From positions 1 to 64,000 of the forward strand of contig JANNOI010000045.1 in assembly GCA_031398975.1 (NCBI GenBank): a stretch of 64,000 nt of DNA, in the 5' to 3' direction. The notes under the pieces were generated by a model that worked only from the letters and a program-made list of their open reading frames with translations, had not been told where the DNA came from and made no database searches. A program made the translations under genes and the position numbers. Of this stretch, positions 8,749 to 17,254 are shown piece by piece. Source of the DNA: JAKFWI01 sp031398975 (GTDB taxonomy: Bacteria > Pseudomonadota > Alphaproteobacteria > Caulobacterales > Aquidulcibacteraceae). Every line of letters starts with the position of its first letter. Positions within the stretch are counted from its first letter, which is position 1.

Positions 8749-8916
8749 CTACTTTTTGTTGATCTCGTCCTTGGTGTCGCGGGCGCCCTCGGCCACGGCG
8801 CCGCCAGCGGCCTCCACGTCCTTGCCGGCGCCCTCGACGGTGTTGCACGCTGCGAGCGCGAATACGCCGACCACAGCGGCAAGCGCGACGATCGGGTTCA
8901 ATTTACGTTCCTGCAT
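8749..8916 (-). CDS. Entericidin A/B family lipoprotein
   Basis: A 55-residue lipoprotein. The signal peptide MQERKLNPIVALAAVVGVFALAACN has a lipobox LAAC with the lipidated Cys at residue 24; the mature part is a short helix rich in Ala, Gly, Glu and Lys (VEGAGKDVEAAGGAVAEGAR) ending KDEINKK. This is the plan of EcnA/EcnB, the small stress-related envelope lipoproteins first described as an antidote/toxin pair. Only one copy is present. It heads a run of small envelope genes. ATG 8916 is preceded by GAGGAAGGAGAAG, a strong ribosome site. Confidence 0.85.
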   Translation of the reverse strand: MQERKLNPIVALAAVVGVFALAACNTVEGAGKDVEAAGGAVAEGARDTKDEINKK

Positions 8917-9098
8917 GCGACTTCTCCTTCCTCGTTTCGAGGCGTCGTTTCCGTGTCGCTTTCACATCGGGCGCGGAGGCCGAACGCCGCCATGACGAAC
9001 GCCTGATCTACAAGCAACACCCCATCAACGCGTGCTGCCAAAGCCGGTTCCAGCGGAGGCGTAGCGTTTGGCGCCGTCGGCCGCCGCCGGGCGTCCAA

Positions 9099-9134
9099 AC
9101 AAAAACCGCGCGGCCGCAGCCACGCGGTTTTGTG
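9099..9134 (-). terminator. Terminator of the OmpA-like gene
   Basis: Arms 9102-9110 (aaaaccgcg) and 9123-9131 (cgcggtttt) form a nine-base stem. On the minus strand it is followed by a T-rich stretch, a standard intrinsic terminator 24 bases after the stop of the OmpA-like gene. Confidence 0.75.
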
Positions 9135-9157
9135 CGCGCGGGATGGGCGGGCGTACA

Positions 9158-9670
9158 TCAGATGTCGCCCTTCTGGCGCGCGGGGAGCTCTGCGCGAGGC
9201 GCAGGCGCGGGCGCGGCGACGGACTTGGGATCGATCGAGACCTGCAGATGCTCGGGCGCGGGGGAGCCTGCGTCGTCTCTATCCGGGCGTTCGGCGATCA
9301 CGATCGCCGCCGGCGCCACCCCGCGGGTGGTCAAGCCCGCCAGCACCGCCGCGCCGCGCAGGCCCGCCAGACGCCGCCCGTCCTGGGACTGTACGTCCTC
9401 GGCGTCGGCGCCGATGGCCACGGCCTCGATCCGGCAGCCGCGGATCTGGCTCGATACGAGATCCAACGTGCTCTCTGCGGGGCCGGTAAGCTCGGCGCGG
9501 TCACGCTCGAAATAGATGCGGAAGGATACCGGCTCGCAGGCCGCGATCGGGGCGGGCGCGGAGCCGCTGCTGAGGATCGAAGGCGCGGGCGCAGTGTTGC
9601 GCACGACCGCCAAAGCAGAACCTGCCGAAACCGCCGAAGCAAGCGCAACGCCGAGGGTCAGAACACGCAT
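9158..9670 (-). CDS. Exported OmpA-C-like protein
   Basis: The 170-residue product begins with a signal peptide (MRVLTLGVALASAVSAGSALA, cleavage near residue 21). The segment CEPVSFRIYFERDRAELTG, with ASTLDLVSSQIRGC-type spacing behind it, and DGRRLAGLRGAAVLAGLTTRGV follow the layout of an OmpA C-terminal/MotB peptidoglycan-binding domain: the FRIYFERDRAEL strand corresponds to the usual ...YFDFD..., and RLAGLRGAAV to the ...LSxxRAxAV... helix. The canonical Asp and Arg that bind peptidoglycan are only partly kept, so binding is uncertain. The tail is Pro/Ala-rich. The ATG is preceded by GAGGAG and a terminator follows. Confidence 0.7.
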   Translation of the reverse strand: MRVLTLGVALASAVSAGSALAVVRNTAPAPSILSSGSAPAPIAACEPVSFRIYFERDRAELTGPAESTLDLVSSQIRGCRIEAVAIGADAEDVQSQDGRRLAGLRGAAVLAGLTTRGVAPAAIVIAERPDRDDAGSPAPEHLQVSIDPKSVAAPAPAPRAELPARQKGDI

Positions 9671-9777
9671 CGTTTCACTCCTCTTCCGGATCGCGTTCGT
9701 TGGTCGCTCGAACCTGATTGTTAACCTCTGGGGAACGTCAGCCGTGTGGGCGGGTTCCGGGGCGGCGACCGCCGGCT

Positions 9778-9806
9778 TTGACGCGCGCCGCGCCCGGCGC
9801 TAAGAA
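9778..9806 (+). promoter_or_regulatory. Candidate sodB promoter
   Basis: TTGACG at 9778-9783, a 17-base spacer and TAAGAA at 9801-9806 stand 35 bases before the sodB start. The -35 and spacing are good and the -10 is poor. Inferred from sequence only. Confidence 0.35.
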
Positions 9807-9840
9807 GGCGCGCGAAGAATCAGCCGAAGGCGCTCCCCCC

Positions 9841-10470
9841 ATGTTTTCCTTGTTGCCTCTGCCGTACGCCACCGGCGCGCTCGCGCCGCACATGAGCGCA
9901 ACGACCGTGGAGACCCATTACGGCAAGCACCACAAATCCTACGTGGACAAGCTAAACGCCGCGCTCGAAGGGCAGGCGCCCAAGCCGCTGGAGGCGGTGA
10001 TCGCGGATGCGCGCGCCGCAAACGCCAAGGGCGTGTTCAACAATGCGGGCCAGATCTGGAACCACGGGTTCTTCTGGCGCAGCCTGACGCCGGACGGCCC
10101 GAAGGCGCCCTCCGCTGCGCTCGCCGCGGCGCTGGACGCAGCGTTCGGCTCCCGCGACGCCTTCAAGGCGGAATTCGTCAAGACGGGCGTCAACCATTTC
10201 GCGTCCGGCTGGGTCTGGCTCACGGCCGACGCGTCCGGCGCGGTGAAGCTGACGGACAGCCATGACGCAGACACGCTGGGGGACCGAGCGGGCGTGACGC
10301 CGCTCCTGGTCTGCGATGTCTGGGAGCACGCCTATTATCTGGACTTCAAGCAGGACCGCAAAACCTTCCTCGAAGGCTTCGCCGATCGCCTGATCGATTG
10401 GGATTTCGCCAGCGCCCAATATGCCGCCGCGCGCGGCGAGGGACAGGCCTGGACCTATCCCTCGCCTTGA
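9841..10470 (+). CDS. sodB: Superoxide dismutase, Fe/Mn type
   Basis: A 209-residue cytoplasmic Fe/Mn superoxide dismutase that converts superoxide to hydrogen peroxide and oxygen. The four metal ligands are visible: His26 in VETHYGKHHKSYVDKLN, the His of IWNHGFFWRSL, and Asp and His in CDVWEHAYYLDF. The Gln in FNNAGQIWNHGFFW is the usual position of the Fe-type enzyme's active-site Gln, so iron is more likely than manganese. No export signal. ATG 9841 is chosen because the family starts with a short strand like MFSLLPLPYA. It is monocistronic; a convergent small membrane protein follows. Confidence 0.95.
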   Translation: MFSLLPLPYATGALAPHMSATTVETHYGKHHKSYVDKLNAALEGQAPKPLEAVIADARAANAKGVFNNAGQIWNHGFFWRSLTPDGPKAPSAALAAALDAAFGSRDAFKAEFVKTGVNHFASGWVWLTADASGAVKLTDSHDADTLGDRAGVTPLLVCDVWEHAYYLDFKQDRKTFLEGFADRLIDWDFASAQYAAARGEGQAWTYPSP

Positions 10471-10488
10471 GCCTGAGCGCGGCTGCGC

Positions 10489-10779
10489 TTACCGCGCCAG
10501 CTCGTCCGTCCGGCGCTCGATCGCGTCGCCGGCGTTTTCCGTTGCTACGCGGGATTTCTGCTCCGCTTCAGTGAGGCCGCGGTCGACGCTCGCGCCGGCC
10601 GTGCGGAAGGAGCCCTTCTCGTTGGCGTAGAGCGCGGCTCCGCCCGCCATCAACGCCGCGCCCAGCACGAGGCCCAGGAAAAAGCGCGAACCGCCGCGCT
10701 TTTGCACGTAGACCGGCTCCAGATCGGTCGCCGGATCACGACGAACGGTCTCTACCTCCACTCTTCGATTGATGGCCAT
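10489..10779 (-). CDS. Single-pass membrane protein, function unknown
   Basis: A 96-residue protein with a basic N-terminus (MAINRRVEVETVRRD), one membrane helix at about residues 32-51 (FFLGLVLGAALMAGGAALYA) and a charged helical tail. I do not recognise the family. ATG 10779 is used instead of an upstream in-frame start because the extension is Pro/Arg-rich and unlike coding sequence. It lies convergent to sodB, 18 bases away, and upstream of nothing in its own operon. Confidence 0.6.
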   Translation of the reverse strand: MAINRRVEVETVRRDPATDLEPVYVQKRGGSRFFLGLVLGAALMAGGAALYANEKGSFRTAGASVDRGLTEAEQKSRVATENAGDAIERRTDELAR

Positions 10780-10886
10780 TGCTGTCTCTCCGTCAGGGGC
10801 GATCGCTTTGATCCGCGCCGGCGCCCGGGGGCGCGAGGGAAGGCGCATGCGCAATCAAGTCCCCGCGGCGGGCGCGGGTTCCCCTG

Positions 10887-12773
10887 TCAGACGCTCCAAT
10901 CGCCCGCCTCGCCCTCCCCCGTCAGGCGGGAGACGATGCGTTCGGCCGCCTCGAGCGGCGTGAGCGCGCTCGTCTCGATATGGATTTCCGGGGCTTCCGG
11001 CGCCTCATAGGGGCTGTCGAGGCCGGTGACGTTGCGCAGCGTTCCCGCGCGGGCCTGTTTGTACAAGCCTTTGACGTCGCGACGCTCCACCTCCGCGAGC
11101 GGGGTGTCGATGAACACCTCCAGAAAGGGGGTGGGCGCGATCCGGGCGCGCGCGGCCGCCCGCTCGGCGCGGAACGGGGAGATGAACGAGACGATCACGA
11201 TGAGGCCCGCCTCGGCCATCAGCTTGGCGATTTCGGCCGCGCGGCGGAGGTTCTCCACCCGGTCGGCGTCGGTGAAGCCCAAATCGCGGTTCAGGCCGTG
11301 GCGGAGATTGTCCCCGTCGAGCACGAAGGTGTGGCGGCCTTGGGCGTGCAGCTTCTTCTCGACCAGATTGGCGATCGTGGATTTTCCCGCGCCCGACAGG
11401 CCCGTGAACCAGAGCACGGCCGGGCTTTGGCCCTTCAGCGCGGCGCGCGCGGCCGGGGTCACTTCAAGCGCCTGCCAGTGCACGTTCCTCGCCCGCCGCA
11501 GCGCGGAGCGGATGAGGCCCGCGCCCACGGTGGCGTTGGTCATGCGGTCGATCAGGATGAAGCCGCCCATGTCCTTATTGACCGTGTACGGATCAAACGC
11601 CACGCCCTGGTCCAGGCTGATGGCGCACACGCCGATATCATTGAGCGAAAACGTCCGCGCGGGCTTCTCCTCCAGGGTGTCGATATCGATCTTGTGTTTG
11701 ATCGCGGTGATCTGGGCGGCCACGAGTTTGGGGCCGATCTTCAACAGATAAGACCGCCCGGGCAGCAGCTCGTCTTCGTGCATCCAGATGAGGTGCGCCT
11801 CGAACTGGTCGGCGACCTCGGGCGCGGCTTGTGCGAGCGCGATCACATCGCCGCGGGACACGTCGATCTCGTCGGTCAAAGTCAGCGTCACCGCCTGGCC
11901 CGCGGCCGCGCGCTCCAGGTCCCCGTCCCGGGTCACGATGCGCGCGATTGTGCTCGTCCGGCCGGACGGCGCCACGCGCACCGCCTCGCCCACGCTGACC
12001 GCGCCCGACACGATCGTCCCCGCAAAGCCGCGAAAGTCCTGATGCGGACGATTGACCCATTGCACCGGCAGCCGGAACGCCCCGTGCCGCTGGCGATCCT
12101 CCTCGATCTCCACCGTCTCGAGATACCCAAGCAGGCTCGGCCCGTCATACCAAGGCGTGTTGGCGCTCGGCGCAAGGATATTGTCCCCCAGCCTGCCCGA
12201 GAGCGGGATGGGCTTGAACGGGCCGGCTTTGATCTTGGCCGCGAACGCGCGGTAATCGGCGACGATGGCGTCAAAAATCTCGCGCCGCCAGCCGACGAGA
12301 TCCATCTTGTTGACCGCGAGCACGACGTTGGAGATGCCCAGCAGGGACACGAGAAACGCATGGCGGCGGGTCTGAGTCAGCACCCCCTTGCGCGCATCCA
12401 CCAGGATGATGGCGAGATCGGCGGTGGAGGCGCCGGTGGCCATGTTGCGGGTGTATTGTTCGTGGCCGGGCGTGTCGGCGACGATGAATTTGCGCTTCGC
12501 GGTGGCGAAGAAGCGGTACGCGACGTCGATCGTGATGCCCTGCTCGCGCTCGGCCGCGAGCCCGTCCGTCAGCAGCGAGAAATCAAGCGAGCCGTCGGCG
12601 CCGCCGGCCTTGCGCGCGTCCGCTTTAAGCGCCTCGATCTGATCCTGCGGGATCGCCCCGGAATCGCAGAGCAGGCGCCCGATCAGCGTGGATTTGCCGT
12701 CATCCACGCTGCCGCATGTCAGGAACCGCAGCAGCGTGGCGCGGGGATGGAGCAAGGGGACCGGGGCGCTCAA
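10887..12773 (-). CDS. cysNC: CysNC: sulfate adenylyltransferase GTPase subunit fused to APS kinase
   Basis: A 628-residue bifunctional enzyme of sulfate activation. Residues 1 to about 430 are the CysN GTPase that drives ATP sulfurylase: P-loop GSVDDGKSTLIGRLL, G3 DTPGHEQYTRN, G4 NKMD, followed by EF-Tu-like barrels. Residues about 450-628 are APS kinase, with P-loop FTGLSGAGKSTIANL. Together with CysD it makes APS and then PAPS. The start is TTG 12773, which overlaps the cysD stop (TTGA), so translation is coupled. CysN-CysC fusion is common in Proteobacteria. No reductase gene (cysH/cysI) is nearby. Confidence 0.96.
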   Translation of the reverse strand: MSAPVPLLHPRATLLRFLTCGSVDDGKSTLIGRLLCDSGAIPQDQIEALKADARKAGGADGSLDFSLLTDGLAAEREQGITIDVAYRFFATAKRKFIVADTPGHEQYTRNMATGASTADLAIILVDARKGVLTQTRRHAFLVSLLGISNVVLAVNKMDLVGWRREIFDAIVADYRAFAAKIKAGPFKPIPLSGRLGDNILAPSANTPWYDGPSLLGYLETVEIEEDRQRHGAFRLPVQWVNRPHQDFRGFAGTIVSGAVSVGEAVRVAPSGRTSTIARIVTRDGDLERAAAGQAVTLTLTDEIDVSRGDVIALAQAAPEVADQFEAHLIWMHEDELLPGRSYLLKIGPKLVAAQITAIKHKIDIDTLEEKPARTFSLNDIGVCAISLDQGVAFDPYTVNKDMGGFILIDRMTNATVGAGLIRSALRRARNVHWQALEVTPAARAALKGQSPAVLWFTGLSGAGKSTIANLVEKKLHAQGRHTFVLDGDNLRHGLNRDLGFTDADRVENLRRAAEIAKLMAEAGLIVIVSFISPFRAERAAARARIAPTPFLEVFIDTPLAEVERRDVKGLYKQARAGTLRNVTGLDSPYEAPEAPEIHIETSALTPLEAAERIVSRLTGEGEAGDWSV

Positions 12774-13672
12774 AAATAACCCTCTTGCTTCTTCTGCTCC
12801 ATGCTGGCGGCCTGATCGTGATCGATCATGCGGCCCTGCCGCTCGCTGGTGGCGGCATGCTCCATCTCCTCGATGACGGCCTCGATCGTGGCGGCTTCGC
12901 TCTCGACCGCGCCGGTCAAGGGATAGCAGCCCAAAGTCCGGAACCGGACATTGCGGATCGTGGGCGCCTCGCCCGGGGCCAGGCGCATGCGTTCGTCGTC
13001 CACCATGATCAGCGCGCCCTGGCGCGTCACCACCGGGCGCGGGGCGGCGAAATAGAGCGAGGGCACCGGCACCTGCTCGCGCGCGACATAGCGCCAGACG
13101 TCAAGCTCGGTCCAGTTCGAGAGCGGGAACACGCGGATGCTCTCGCCGCGGCGCTTCTGGGTGTTGTAGAGGCGCCAGAGTTCGGGGCGCTGGTTCTTGG
13201 GGTCCCAGCGGTGGGTTTCGGAGCGGAACGAGAACACCCGCTCCTTGGCCCGCGATTTCTCCTCGTCCCGGCGCGCGCCCCCGAAGGCGGCGTCGAAGCC
13301 GTGCGCGTCGAGGGCCTGTTTCAACCCTTGGGTCTTCCACATGTCGGTATGCACGGTGGAGCCGTGGTCGAACGGGTTGATCCCCAGCGCCAGCGCCTCG
13401 GGGTTCTGGTGCACGATCAGCTCGAGCCCGTATTCGGCCGGGATGGCCGCGCGCATCGCGTACATCGCCTTGAACTTCCACGTCGTGTCCACGTGCAGCA
13501 GCGGGAAGGGCGGCTTGGCGGGGTAGAACGCCTTCAGCGCGAGATGGACCATCACCGCGCTGTCCTTGCCGATGGAATAGAGCATCACCGGCCGCTCGCA
13601 CGTCGCTGCGACCTCGCGCAGGATGTGGATGCTTTCGGCCTCGAGCTGGTCCAGATGAGAGAGGGTGGTCAC
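12770..13672 (-). CDS. cysD: Sulfate adenylyltransferase subunit 2
   Basis: The 300-residue catalytic subunit of ATP sulfurylase makes adenosine 5'-phosphosulfate from ATP and sulfate in the cytoplasm. The PP-loop SIGKDSAVMVHLALKAF is at about residues 36-52, and later conserved blocks such as RRDEEKSRAKER and VFPLSNWTELDVWRY are present. Length is normal for the family. It is the first gene of cysD-cysNC; the 234-base gap to the divergent transglutaminase gene must contain promoters for both. Confidence 0.97.
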   Translation of the reverse strand: MTTLSHLDQLEAESIHILREVAATCERPVMLYSIGKDSAVMVHLALKAFYPAKPPFPLLHVDTTWKFKAMYAMRAAIPAEYGLELIVHQNPEALALGINPFDHGSTVHTDMWKTQGLKQALDAHGFDAAFGGARRDEEKSRAKERVFSFRSETHRWDPKNQRPELWRLYNTQKRRGESIRVFPLSNWTELDVWRYVAREQVPVPSLYFAAPRPVVTRQGALIMVDDERMRLAPGEAPTIRNVRFRTLGCYPLTGAVESEAATIEAVIEEMEHAATSERQGRMIDHDQAASMEQKKQEGYF

Positions 13673-13906
13673 GAGCGTTGGCGGTCCTGGCGGGCGGCCG
13701 CAGCCCGGCTAGCGCTTAGATAGCCAAGCCCAGGCGCGCGTGAAAGCAGGCCAAGGTCACGATATTTAATCCAAGAGGTGAGCCCGGCTGCACAAGCGGC
13801 CCCTTCTGCGCGTCCCGCAGGCGCCGCGCCTGGGTTCGCCCCCGGCTTTGCCCTACGCGACGCAACACCCTCGCCATCGCGCCCGGTTTGCTCTCTACAG
13901 ACGCCA

Positions 13907-16900
13907 ATGGCCATCCTGACCGCGCTCCGCCACCTGACCGCCTACGCCTATGACCGCCCCGTGCGGCTGGGCCCCCAGCTCGTGCGCCTGCGCCCCGCCC
14001 CCCATTGCCGAACGCCGATCCCGACCTACGCGCTGAAGGTCACGCCGCAGGGCCATTTCGCCAATTGGCAGCAGGACCCGTTCGGCAATTGGGTATGCCG
14101 GCTGGTTTTTCCCGAACCGACCCGCGAGTTCAAGATCGAGGTGGATCTGACGGCGGAACTGGCCGTCTTCAACCCGTTCGACTTCTTCCTCGAAGACTAC
14201 GCCGAGACGTTTCCGTTCGCCTACGCGCCCGATCTCCAGCTGGAACTCGCCCCCTATCTGGAAACGGAGCGGGCGGGGCCGCTTTTGCGGGATTTCCTGG
14301 CCTCGATCCCGCCCGGGCCCGAGCAGGTCATCACGTTCCTGGTGGCGCTGAACGCCCGCCTGAAGGCGCAGATCGCCTATCTCGTGCGCCTGGAGCCTGG
14401 GGTGCAGAGCCCCGAGGAAACGCTGGCCAACGCCTCGGGCTCGTGCCGGGACACCGCCTGGCTCCTGGTGCAGACGCTGCGGCGCCTTGGCCTCGCGGCG
14501 CGCTTCGTCTCGGGCTATTTGATCCAGCTGAAGCCCGACGTCAAAAGCCTGGACGGGCCCTCCGGCGCGGAGCACGATTTCACCGATCTGCACGCCTGGG
14601 CGGAAGTCTACCTGCCGGGCGCGGGCTGGATCGGGCTCGATCCGACCTCGGGGCTCTTGACCGGGGAAGGCCACATCCCGCTGGCCGCCACCCCCCATCA
14701 CCGCTCCGCCGCGCCGGTGGCCGGCCTCGTCGATCCCGCCGAGACGCAGTTTGACTTCGCGATGTCGGTCGCCCGCATCGGGGAGGCAGCGCGCATTACA
14801 AAGCCGTTTTCGGACGAGGCCTGGCGCACGCTCGACGCGCTGGGCGAGGCGGTGGAGGAGGATCTGCGCGCCTGCGACGTGCGCCTGACGATGGGCGGGG
14901 AGCCCACCTTCGTCTCCATCGAGGACCAGGAGAGCGCGGAATGGAACACCGAGGCGGTGGGCCCCACGAAGCGCGCCTTCGCCGATGACCTGATCCGGCG
15001 CCTGAAGGATCGGTTCGCGCCCGGGGGGGTGCTTCAGTACGGGCAGGGCAAATGGTATCCGGGCGAGAGCCTCCCGCGCTGGGCGTTCGCCCTCTATTGG
15101 CGGGTGGACGGGGAGCCCCTGTGGCGCAACGCCGCCCTCTTCGCGCCGGAGCGGAGCAAGCAGGCGGCGGCCGACACGGCCCAGGCGGAGGCGCTGCTGC
15201 GCGACGTGGCGGGCCGGCTGGGCGTGGGCGCGGACTATGTCCTGCCGGCCTATGAGGACAGCGCGCTCTGGGTGCTGAAGGAGGCGGCGCTTCCCGAAAA
15301 CGTGACCCCGGAGGAATCCAAGCTCGACGATCCCGAGGCGCGGGCCCGCATGGCGCGCGTGTTCGAACGCGGGCTGAGCACGCCTACCGGCTATGTGCTG
15401 CCGGTCCAGCGCTGGAATGCGAAGGCGGCCGGCGAGGGTTGGCGCAGCGAGCGGTGGACGACGCGCCGGGGCAAGCTGGTGCTGACGGCGGGGGACAGCC
15501 CCGTGGGCCTGCGCCTGCCGCTGCCGACGCTTCCCTACGTGCCCCCGAACGCCTATCCCTACCTGACCCCGCAGGACCCGTTCGCGCCGCGCCCGCCCCT
15601 GCCGCCCGCGCGCGCCTTGGCCGCGCCCTACCGCCAGCCCGCCCCCGCGGCGGCGCAGGCCCAGACGCAACAGACGCTCCCGGAAGGCCCGTCCGCAGGG
15701 CGAGGCAAGTCGCTGGCGGTTGAGAGGCCGGTGCGCACCGCCATGGCCGTGGAGCCGCGCGACGGGCGCCTGTGCGTGTTCCTGCCGCCGGTGGAGCGGC
15801 TCGAAGATTATCTCGAATTGCTCGCAGCCATCGAGGCCGCCGCCGAAGCGCAAGGCCTGCAGGTGCATATCGAGGGGTACGAGCCCCCGCGCGATCCCCG
15901 CCTCAACGTGCTGAAAGTGACCCCCGATCCGGGCGTGATCGAGGTTAATATCCAGCCCGCCGCCGATTGGCGCGCGTGCGTGGAGAACACCGAGGCGCTC
16001 TACGCCGAAGCGCGCCTGTGCCGGCTGGGCGCGGACAAATTCATGCTGGACGGGCGCCATACCGGCACAGGGGGCGGCAACCACGTCGTCGTCGGCGCCG
16101 CCGCCCCGCAAGACAGCCCCTTCCTGCGCCGGCCGGACCTTTTGAAGAGCCTGCTGCTCTATTGGCAGCGCCATCCGAGCCTCAGCTATCTGTTTTCCGG
16201 CTTGTTCATCGGCCCCACCTCCCAGGCCCCGCGCCTCGACGAGGCGCGCCATGACAGCCTCTACGAACTCGAGATCGCCTTCGCCGCCATGGGCGCGCCC
16301 CCGGTCGGCCCGCCGATCGCGCCCTGGCTGGTCGATCGCCTGCTGCGCAACCTGCTCACCGACGTCGCGGGCAACACCCACCGCACCGAAATCTGTATCG
16401 ACAAGCTCTATTCCCCGGACGGGCCGGCGGGGCGGCTGGGGCTTGTGGAGTTTCGCGGCTTCGAGATGCCCCCCGATGCGCGCATGAGCCTGGCGCAGCA
16501 GCTGCTGATCCGGGCCCTGATCGCCTGGTTCTGGCGCGCGCCCCAGACCGGGCGCTTCACCCGCTGGGGCACGGCGCTGGCGGACAAATTCATGCTCTCC
16601 CACGTCGTTTGGGCGGATTTCCTGGAGGTGATCGAGGACCTGCGCGAGGCGGGCTATGGCTTCGATCCGGCCTGGTTCGAGGCGCAGCGGGAGTTCCGTT
16701 TCCCCTTCTATGGGCGCATCCAGGCCCAGGGCGTCACGCTGGAGCTACGCCACGCGCTCGAACCGTGGCATGTTCTGGGCGAAGAGGGCGCGGTGGGCGG
16801 AACGGTGCGGTACGTGGATTCCTCCGTGGAGCGGCTGGAGGCGGCGACGCTCGGGCTCGATCCCGCACGCCATGCGGTGCTGTGCAACGGCCGGCGCGTG

Positions 16901-17254
16901 CCGATGGCGGAGCCGGGAGCGGGCAGGGCCGATCTCCACGTCGGGGGCGTGCGCTTCAAGGCCTGGAAGCCGGCCGCGGGCCTGCATCCCACCCTGCCGG
17001 TCAATGCGCCCCTGACCTTCGAGGTGCTCGATCTGGGGCGGCGGCGGAGCTTGGGCGGGTGCGTCTATCACGTGGCCCATCCGGGCGGGCGCAATTACGA
17101 AGCCCCGCCGGTCAATTCCTACGAAGCCGAGGCCCGCCGCCTCGCCCGTTTTGAGCCGTTCGGCCACACCCCCGGCGAGATCGCGCCCCCGCCCGAGGCC
17201 GCGGGCGGGGCGTTTCCGTTCACGCTCGATCTCCGCCGGCCCGCCCATGCGTGA
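13907..17254 (+). CDS. Transglutaminase-DUF2126 protein of an amidoligase system
   Basis: A large 1,115-residue protein without an export signal. Residues 1 to about 290 are a transglutaminase-like peptidase: an N-terminal beta domain, then the catalytic Cys in NASGSCRDTAWLLVQTLRR, His in DLHAWAEVYLPG and Asp in WIGLDPTSG. Residues about 330-1115 are DUF2126, starting with RLTMGGEPTFVSIEDQ and including DKFMLDGRHTGTGGGNH and RTEICIDKLY; this region is related to the glutamine synthetase/GCS2-like amidoligases in published predictions (Iyer, Aravind and colleagues). A Pro/Ala/Gln-rich linker lies near residues 560-600. It overlaps the following ATP-grasp gene by eight bases. Predicted function: forming or cutting an amide bond on an unknown peptide; substrate unknown. 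Confidence 0.88.
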   Translation: MAILTALRHLTAYAYDRPVRLGPQLVRLRPAPHCRTPIPTYALKVTPQGHFANWQQDPFGNWVCRLVFPEPTREFKIEVDLTAELAVFNPFDFFLEDYAETFPFAYAPDLQLELAPYLETERAGPLLRDFLASIPPGPEQVITFLVALNARLKAQIAYLVRLEPGVQSPEETLANASGSCRDTAWLLVQTLRRLGLAARFVSGYLIQLKPDVKSLDGPSGAEHDFTDLHAWAEVYLPGAGWIGLDPTSGLLTGEGHIPLAATPHHRSAAPVAGLVDPAETQFDFAMSVARIGEAARITKPFSDEAWRTLDALGEAVEEDLRACDVRLTMGGEPTFVSIEDQESAEWNTEAVGPTKRAFADDLIRRLKDRFAPGGVLQYGQGKWYPGESLPRWAFALYWRVDGEPLWRNAALFAPERSKQAAADTAQAEALLRDVAGRLGVGADYVLPAYEDSALWVLKEAALPENVTPEESKLDDPEARARMARVFERGLSTPTGYVLPVQRWNAKAAGEGWRSERWTTRRGKLVLTAGDSPVGLRLPLPTLPYVPPNAYPYLTPQDPFAPRPPLPPARALAAPYRQPAPAAAQAQTQQTLPEGPSAGRGKSLAVERPVRTAMAVEPRDGRLCVFLPPVERLEDYLELLAAIEAAAEAQGLQVHIEGYEPPRDPRLNVLKVTPDPGVIEVNIQPAADWRACVENTEALYAEARLCRLGADKFMLDGRHTGTGGGNHVVVGAAAPQDSPFLRRPDLLKSLLLYWQRHPSLSYLFSGLFIGPTSQAPRLDEARHDSLYELEIAFAAMGAPPVGPPIAPWLVDRLLRNLLTDVAGNTHRTEICIDKLYSPDGPAGRLGLVEFRGFEMPPDARMSLAQQLLIRALIAWFWRAPQTGRFTRWGTALADKFMLSHVVWADFLEVIEDLREAGYGFDPAWFEAQREFRFPFYGRIQAQGVTLELRHALEPWHVLGEEGAVGGTVRYVDSSVERLEAATLGLDPARHAVLCNGRRVPMAEPGAGRADLHVGGVRFKAWKPAAGLHPTLPVNAPLTFEVLDLGRRRSLGGCVYHVAHPGGRNYEAPPVNSYEAEARRLARFEPFGHTPGEIAPPPEAAGGAFPFTLDLRRPAHA

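Noticed and set aside
13669..13914. Minus-strand 81-residue frame in the gap upstream of cysD
   Set aside because: No ribosome site or conserved pattern; it lies where promoters of two divergent operons must be.
13895..16603. 902-residue minus-strand frame inside the transglutaminase-DUF2126 gene
   Set aside because: The plus strand has conserved domains; the long antisense frame is a GC-rich artefact.
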